The translations under genes and the position numbers were made by a program. DNA of 9,812 nt, taken from positions 1-9,812 of the forward strand of contig WFSH01000177.1 in NCBI GenBank assembly GCA_015486145.1. The letters are read 5' to 3'. This DNA is from Mesoaciditogaceae bacterium. GTDB lineage: Bacteria > Thermotogota > Thermotogae > Mesoaciditogales > Mesoaciditogaceae. Below, piece after piece: positions 5,946-9,812 of the stretch. The stretch's first letter is position 1. Every line of letters begins with the position of its first letter. The notes under the pieces were generated by a model, which had not been told where the DNA came from, ran no database searches, and saw only the letters and a program-made list of their open reading frames with translations.

Positions 5946-5975
5946 TTCACGTTATATGCGAATAAATCTTATAAT
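5946..5975 (+). promoter_or_regulatory. Candidate promoter of the permease/ATPase genes
   Basis: TTCACG (5946-5951, four of six), an 18-bp spacer and a perfect TATAAT (5970-5975). Transcription would begin near 5982, about 90 nt before the permease start at 6072. It makes sense because a terminator separates these genes from the binding-protein gene. The -35 is weak, so this is tentative. Confidence 0.4.
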
Positions 5976-6071
5976 TATTCTTTCGTGTTCAGGATTGTAG
6001 AGAGTCCAAACACAAGCCATTTGTTGTAATCAAACGAAGCTTAACAATTTTAATGAAAGGCCGGTGAATTT

Positions 6072-7055
6072 ATGCGTTATATAGTAAGGAGGATTATTTT
6101 TTTCATCATAACGGCATGGGCGGCATTAACTATAAACTTCATACTTCCAAGGCTCATGCCAGGAAACCCAGCTGAAGTTATGATAGCGAAATTTCAAGGT
6201 CGTCTCAATCCACAAGCGATAAGTGCACTTGAGATAGCATTTGGGATAAACGTGCATCAAAACATGCTGATTCAATATGTGGATTATCTGAGGAGAATGA
6301 TCAGCGGCAATTTTGGGATATCCGTGTCATTTTATCCCACGACAGTTGCGAAAGTTTTATCTCAAGCCGTACCGTGGACGATAGGACTCTTTGGAATATC
6401 GACGGTTATCGCGTTCTTGTTGGGAACCATTTTAGGGATAAGGACATCATGGCGAAGGAGCTCTGCATCGAGTAGTGTTGTTGTACCATTGTCATTATTT
6501 TTAAACAGCATGCCGTACTTTTGGTTTGCCCTTGTGATTCTCTACGTTTTTTCATTTGAAATGGGGTGGTTTCCACTTGGAGGAGCCTACTCCTCAAATG
6601 AGAACTTAACAGGTTTTGCGTTGATAGGTTCTATTTTATATCATGCCATTCTCCCAGCGACGACCATAATCGTAACGGCGATGGGTGGATGGCTACTCAC
6701 GATGAGAAACAACATGATAAGCGTGCTTTCGGATGATTTTGTAACATTTGCCAGAGCCAAAGGGCTTCCAGACAGAGTGATCGAATACAAATACGCGGCG
6801 AGGAATGCGATCTTGCCGAGTTTCACAGGATTCGCAATGGCATTGGGTTTTATCATAAGTGGGGCATTATTAACAGAGATAGTCTTTTCATATCCAGGTG
6901 TTGGATACCTTTTGTACCAATCGGTGTTGAACATAGACTATCCACTAATGCAAGCGATATTCTTGTTCATAACTATTGCGGTGCTTGTGGCGAATTTCAT
7001 AGCTGACATAGCGTACATCTTCTTAGATCCAAGAGTAAGAACGGGGAGTGAATGA
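6072..7055 (+). CDS. ABC transporter permease, DppB/OppB type
   Basis: A 327-residue permease, of normal length, forming half of the membrane channel of a peptide/oligosaccharide importer. It opens with the family's MRYIVRRI and first helix (about 8-27), then the conserved LPRLMPGNPAE segment (25-35) and a SGNFGISV motif (78-85). Further helices lie at about 101-123, 137-162, 181-208, 253-275 and 294-317. The EAA-type ATPase-docking loop is FARAKGLPDRVIEYKYAARN (226-245), followed by AILPS. The C-terminus ends LDPRVRTG, the standard DPR motif. The ribosome binding region is weak (AAAGG at 6056-6060 and GGTGA at 6063-6067) and overlaps a GGCCGG that also occurs in the palindrome at 5781-5800. 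The next gene begins 2 nt after its stop codon. Confidence 0.93.
   Translation: MRYIVRRIIFFIITAWAALTINFILPRLMPGNPAEVMIAKFQGRLNPQAISALEIAFGINVHQNMLIQYVDYLRRMISGNFGISVSFYPTTVAKVLSQAVPWTIGLFGISTVIAFLLGTILGIRTSWRRSSASSSVVVPLSLFLNSMPYFWFALVILYVFSFEMGWFPLGGAYSSNENLTGFALIGSILYHAILPATTIIVTAMGGWLLTMRNNMISVLSDDFVTFARAKGLPDRVIEYKYAARNAILPSFTGFAMALGFIISGALLTEIVFSYPGVGYLLYQSVLNIDYPLMQAIFLFITIAVLVANFIADIAYIFLDPRVRTGSE
7043..7048 (+). promoter_or_regulatory. Ribosome binding site fixing the second permease start at 7057
   Basis: GGGGAG lies 8 nt before the ATG at 7057. A GTG at 7048 is in the same frame three codons earlier, but it overlaps this site and so could not use it. The ATG is therefore preferred, and the protein begins MKYILAFFKNRKA. 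Confidence 0.65.
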
Positions 7056-7056
7056 G

Positions 7057-7893
7057 ATGAAATACATATTGGCATTTTTCAAAAACAGAAAAGCCGCGGT
7101 GGGAGCGAGTCTATTCATATTTTTTGTAATTGTGGCAATCTTTGCGCCGTACATAGCGCCGTATTCACCCACTTACATGGGATTCACACCTCTACAGTCG
7201 CCAAACGCGAAACACTGGTTGGGCACGACCGCGACCGGACAGGACATCTTCTCGAGAGTTGTATGGGGGACGAGATTATCCCTCATGGTTGGGATAATAG
7301 TCGGACTCATTGCGACGACCGTCTCGGTGATCATAGGACTGACAGCTGGATACTTTGGAGGTAAAGTTGACGACATACTCATGACAATAACGAATATCTT
7401 TCTTGTGATACCCGGATTGCCGCTAATAATCATCTTGGCTGCGTACATAACAGTCAAAGGAATTTGGACGATAATATTTGTCATATCGATAACGGGATGG
7501 GCGTGGGGAGCGCGGGTACTTCGGTCACAGACGATGACACTCAAAAATCGAGACTTTGTCAAAGCCTCCACAGTTGTTGGAGAAAGATCATCACACATAA
7601 TATTTTTTGACATCTTTCCGAACATGTTGGGACTCATAGTGGCGAACTTCTTTGGAGCGGCGATATACGCGGTACTAAGTGAAGCAGGGTTGGAGTTTTT
7701 AGGACTTGGAGATTCATCTGCCGTATCGTGGGGTACGATATTGTATTGGGCCCAGAACAACCAAGCGATACTCTTTGGACTGTGGCAGTGGATGGCAGTA
7801 CCTGGTCTTCTCATAGCGTTACTTGGGATGTCATTTGCGTTGATGAATTTTGCCGTTGACGAATTGACGAACCCACGGTTGAGGAAGCGATGA
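7057..7893 (+). CDS. ABC transporter permease, DppC/OppC type
   Basis: A 278-residue partner of the preceding permease. The N-terminal helix (about 15-36) is followed by the family hallmark HWLGTTATGQDIFSRVVWGT (53-72), equivalent to 'HPFGTDxxGRDVxSRvxyG' in other members. Transmembrane segments lie at about 76-98, 107-131, 135-152, 189-210 and 243-265. The ATPase-docking loop is DFVKASTVVGERSSHIIFFD (166-185), then IFPNM. SEAGLEFLGLG (208-218) and the ending DELTNPRLRKR correspond to the usual 'E..LSFLGLG' and 'DPR' motifs. It starts just after the upstream stop codon and ends 3 nt before the next start, within one tight transcription unit. Confidence 0.93.
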   Translation: MKYILAFFKNRKAAVGASLFIFFVIVAIFAPYIAPYSPTYMGFTPLQSPNAKHWLGTTATGQDIFSRVVWGTRLSLMVGIIVGLIATTVSVIIGLTAGYFGGKVDDILMTITNIFLVIPGLPLIIILAAYITVKGIWTIIFVISITGWAWGARVLRSQTMTLKNRDFVKASTVVGERSSHIIFFDIFPNMLGLIVANFFGAAIYAVLSEAGLEFLGLGDSSAVSWGTILYWAQNNQAILFGLWQWMAVPGLLIALLGMSFALMNFAVDELTNPRLRKR

Positions 7894-7896
7894 TAA

Positions 7897-8907
7897 ATGG
7901 GAATACTCTTAAAAGTGGAAAAATTCAACGCCGGATACACGCTCAAAAGTGCGACAGTTCACGCCGTGCGAGACGTTTCATTCGAGCTCAAAGAGAAAGA
8001 ATTTCTTGGGATAGCGGGAGAATCAGGATGTGGAAAATCGACACTTGCATTCGGAATAACGCGGATGCTCCAACCACCTGGAAGAATATTTTCAGGCAAA
8101 GTGGAATTTGAAGGCAAAGACCTGTTGAGCATGAGTGAAGAAGAATTGAGGAAAGCGAGGTGGAAAGATTTTTCAATAGTCTTTCAAGCGTCGATGAACG
8201 TATTGAACCCCGTCATGAAAGTCAAAGACCAGATCTTTGATGCGATAACGTACCACACGGATGAATACAATGGCAGATTAGAAGAAAGGGCGAAAGAATT
8301 GTTATCACTCGTCAACATCTCAGAAAAATACCTAAATGCGTATCCACACCAGCTTTCAGGAGGGATGAAACAAAGAGTGGTCATCGCCATGGCACTTGCC
8401 CTAAACCCAAAGATGATAATCATGGATGAGCCGACGACGGCGTTGGACGTTGTTGTACAAAAAAAGATACTCCAAGAGATAGATGAATTGAGGAGAAAAT
8501 TCGGATTCTCAATAATATTCATAACACACGATCTATCGCTGTTGGTAGAGATAAGTGACACGATAGCGATAATGTACGCTGGAGAGATAGTGGAAAAAGC
8601 GCCATCCAAGACACTCTACAAACAACCCCTTCACCCATACACCCATGGCTTGATGAACTCATTTCCGCCGTTGGTTGGACAGAGACAGAGGCTGCATGGT
8701 ATAGCTGGACATCCACCAGACCTGTCACGTGAAATAAAAGGATGCCCATTTTACGAAAGATGCACAAAGCGGATAGAGGGAGTGTGCGACAGAAAAGCGC
8801 CGAAACTTGTGGAGATAGAACCGTACCACGAAGTGGCGTGTCATTTGTACGACAAAGAGATAGAAAGAGACAAAGTTGGTGAGAGAGATGCGAACAGAAC
8901 AGACTGA
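7897..8907 (+). CDS. ABC transporter ATPase, DppD/OppD type, with C-terminal oligopeptide-transporter domain
   Basis: A 336-residue cytoplasmic ATPase that would power the importer together with the next gene product. Motifs in order: Walker A GESGCGKST (41-49), Q-loop glutamine 97 in VFQASMNVLNP, signature LSGGM (153-157), Walker B IIMDEP (174-179, catalytic Glu178), D-loop ALD (182-184), and switch His211. The C-terminal oligopeptide-transporter domain begins near HPYT (246-249). It carries four cysteines at 283, 289, 297 and 315, the pattern reported to hold a 4Fe-4S cluster in DppD/OppD proteins. All catalytic residues are present. Start ATG 7897 is 9 nt after GAGGAAG. The gene overlaps the next by 20 bp, suggesting coupled translation of the two ATPases. 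Confidence 0.95.
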   Translation: MGILLKVEKFNAGYTLKSATVHAVRDVSFELKEKEFLGIAGESGCGKSTLAFGITRMLQPPGRIFSGKVEFEGKDLLSMSEEELRKARWKDFSIVFQASMNVLNPVMKVKDQIFDAITYHTDEYNGRLEERAKELLSLVNISEKYLNAYPHQLSGGMKQRVVIAMALALNPKMIIMDEPTTALDVVVQKKILQEIDELRRKFGFSIIFITHDLSLLVEISDTIAIMYAGEIVEKAPSKTLYKQPLHPYTHGLMNSFPPLVGQRQRLHGIAGHPPDLSREIKGCPFYERCTKRIEGVCDRKAPKLVEIEPYHEVACHLYDKEIERDKVGERDANRTD

Positions 8908-9812
8908 GACGAAGAGAAAAACAGTGATAAAAGTTGAAAAACTGGTAAAAGAATTCAAAATAGGAGGTATCACCAAGACGAAGATCGTGCACGCGGTTAA
9001 CGACGTGGATCTTGAAATAGGCGAAGAAGAAGTCCTTGGATTGGTGGGAGAATCCGGATCCGGAAAGACGACAGTGGCCAGGGTGATGGTGAGGTTGTAC
9101 GAACCGACGAGTGGAAAGATCATCTTGAACGGAAAAGAAATACCGAGAAAGATGGGACGAAGGAAACTACTCGATTACAGGAAACACGTACAGATGATAT
9201 TCCAAGACCCATTCTCATCTTTGAATCCACTTCACGACGTGGAATACACACTCGAAAGGCCATTAAAAGTACATAGAATGGGAAACAAATCGGAAAGAAA
9301 AGAGAGGATAAAAGAACTACTTGAGATATGTGGATTGGTACCGGCGAAAAACTTCATGGACAAATACTCGTACGAATTATCCGGAGGACAGAGACAGAGA
9401 GTGGGGATAGCGAGGGCTTTGGCTGTCAGGCCGCAACTCATATTGGCAGATGAGCCCACATCGATGTTGGACGTATCGATAAGGCTGGACATAATGAATC
9501 TCATGTTGGACTTAAAAGAGAGAGAAAAAGTTTCGTATCTATTCATAACACATGATCTGGCAGGAGCGCATTATATATCTGATAGGATAGCGATAATGTA
9601 CGCTGGACATTTAGTAGAGATAGGGCCATCTGATGAAGTGATAAACGAACCGAAACATCCGTACACGCAGTTATTGAAGAAAGCGGCGCCGAAGCCAGAA
9701 TCAGGTTTAAAGCCTGAAGAGATAGATGTTGGAGGAGAAGTACCGGATTTGACGGAACTTCCGAGTGGATGTCCATTTGAGCCGAGGTGTTTGTTTGCCA
9801 AGCCTGAATGCA
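8888..9812 (+). CDS. ABC transporter ATPase, DppF/OppF type, C-terminus beyond the window
   Basis: 308 codons are visible and the frame is open at the window end; relatives are about 320-330 residues, so only a short tail is missing. Motifs: Walker A GESGSGKTT (54-62), Q-loop glutamine 106 in FQDPFSSLNP, signature LSGGQ (164-168), Walker B LILADEP (184-190, catalytic Glu189), D-loop MLD (193-195), and switch His222. The oligopeptide-transporter tail starts at HPYT (257-260) and shows three of the expected four cluster cysteines at 295, 301 and 308. The start is taken as ATG 8888 after GGTGAG (8878-8883), inside the end of the upstream ATPase gene; a GTG at 8924 is a less likely alternative. 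It pairs with the preceding ATPase as a heterodimer. Confidence 0.93.
   Translation, partial: MRTEQTETKRKTVIKVEKLVKEFKIGGITKTKIVHAVNDVDLEIGEEEVLGLVGESGSGKTTVARVMVRLYEPTSGKIILNGKEIPRKMGRRKLLDYRKHVQMIFQDPFSSLNPLHDVEYTLERPLKVHRMGNKSERKERIKELLEICGLVPAKNFMDKYSYELSGGQRQRVGIARALAVRPQLILADEPTSMLDVSIRLDIMNLMLDLKEREKVSYLFITHDLAGAHYISDRIAIMYAGHLVEIGPSDEVINEPKHPYTQLLKKAAPKPESGLKPEEIDVGGEVPDLTELPSGCPFEPRCLFAKPEC

Larger units (their letters stand above)
5657..6071 (+). other. Gap between binding-protein and permease genes
   Basis: Besides the terminator, this 415-base stretch holds the palindrome at 5781-5800, a repeated 9-mer GGATGATAA (5845-5853 and 5909-5917), and a candidate promoter at 5946-5975. 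An open frame runs from TTG 5742 to 6029 (95 codons; internal ATG 5820). It lacks a good ribosome binding site, runs through the palindrome and has no recognisable similarity, so I do not call it a gene. Its single hydrophobic patch (MIVWTIYICYI) leaves a small membrane protein barely possible. Confidence 0.6.

Noticed and set aside
5742..6029. 95-codon open frame between the binding-protein and permease genes
   Set aside because: TTG start without a ribosome binding site, it reads straight through the palindrome at 5781-5800, has no recognisable similarity, and overlaps a likely promoter. The internal ATG at 5820 has only a weak AAGG upstream.
7173..7946. Long open frame on the - strand (257 codons) opposite the second permease
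   Set aside because: It is an antisense shadow of a gene with clear family motifs; its translation is proline-, serine- and threonine-rich without domain features, and has no ribosome binding site.
1..9812. CRISPR arrays, tRNA or rRNA genes, insertion sequences, defence or other novel multi-gene systems
   Set aside because: I saw no regularly spaced repeats, no cloverleaf or rRNA-like sequence, and no transposase or nuclease motifs. All large genes are explained by two ABC importers and a ROK protein.

Overview
The window looks like a piece of the chromosome of a thermophilic, fermentative bacterium, most likely a member of the Thermotogota. This assignment is an inference. It rests on an AT-rich genome with many AGA/AGG arginine and ATA isoleucine codons, strong GGAGG-type ribosome binding sites, tightly packed ABC sugar and oligosaccharide transporters, and binding proteins with cleavable signal peptides but no lipobox cysteine. 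No rRNA, tRNA or marker gene is present to confirm it. All supported genes lie on the + strand.

Region 1 (1-3316): the last 78 codons of a ROK-family protein (sugar-responsive repressor or glucokinase) are followed by a three-gene sugar ABC importer. It has a family-1 binding protein closely resembling the glucose/mannose-binding protein of Thermus thermophilus and two MalF/MalG-type permeases. No ATPase is encoded, so a shared MsmX/UgpC-type ATPase is presumably supplied from elsewhere. A sigma-A-like promoter with a GC-rich inverted repeat in its spacer precedes the binding-protein gene. A strong hairpin separates that gene from the permease genes.

Region 2 (3317-3961): about 645 bases without a convincing large gene. 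It holds a good promoter (TTTACA-N17-TATATT), again with an inverted repeat filling the spacer, then a second inverted repeat, a leader of about 500 nt, and a possible 20-codon leader ORF with a near-perfect Shine-Dalgarno sequence just before the next gene.

Region 3 (3962-9812): a peptide/nickel-family (Dpp/Opp) ABC importer. The family-5 binding protein ends in a clear terminator. A gap of 415 bases follows, containing an 8-bp-arm palindrome that may be a dispersed repeat and a candidate promoter with a perfect TATAAT box. Then come two permease genes and two ATPase genes in a tight, partly overlapping series; the last ATPase runs off the window. In Thermotoga, importers of this family often carry oligosaccharides rather than peptides, and the binding-protein sequence is compatible with that.

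Together the genes describe capture of a monosaccharide (first system) and probably an oligosaccharide or peptide (second system). The proteins are ordinary. I saw no sign of a novel multi-gene system. The most interesting material is the regulatory DNA: two promoters with operator-like repeats in the spacer, the long leader with a small ORF, and the palindromic element.
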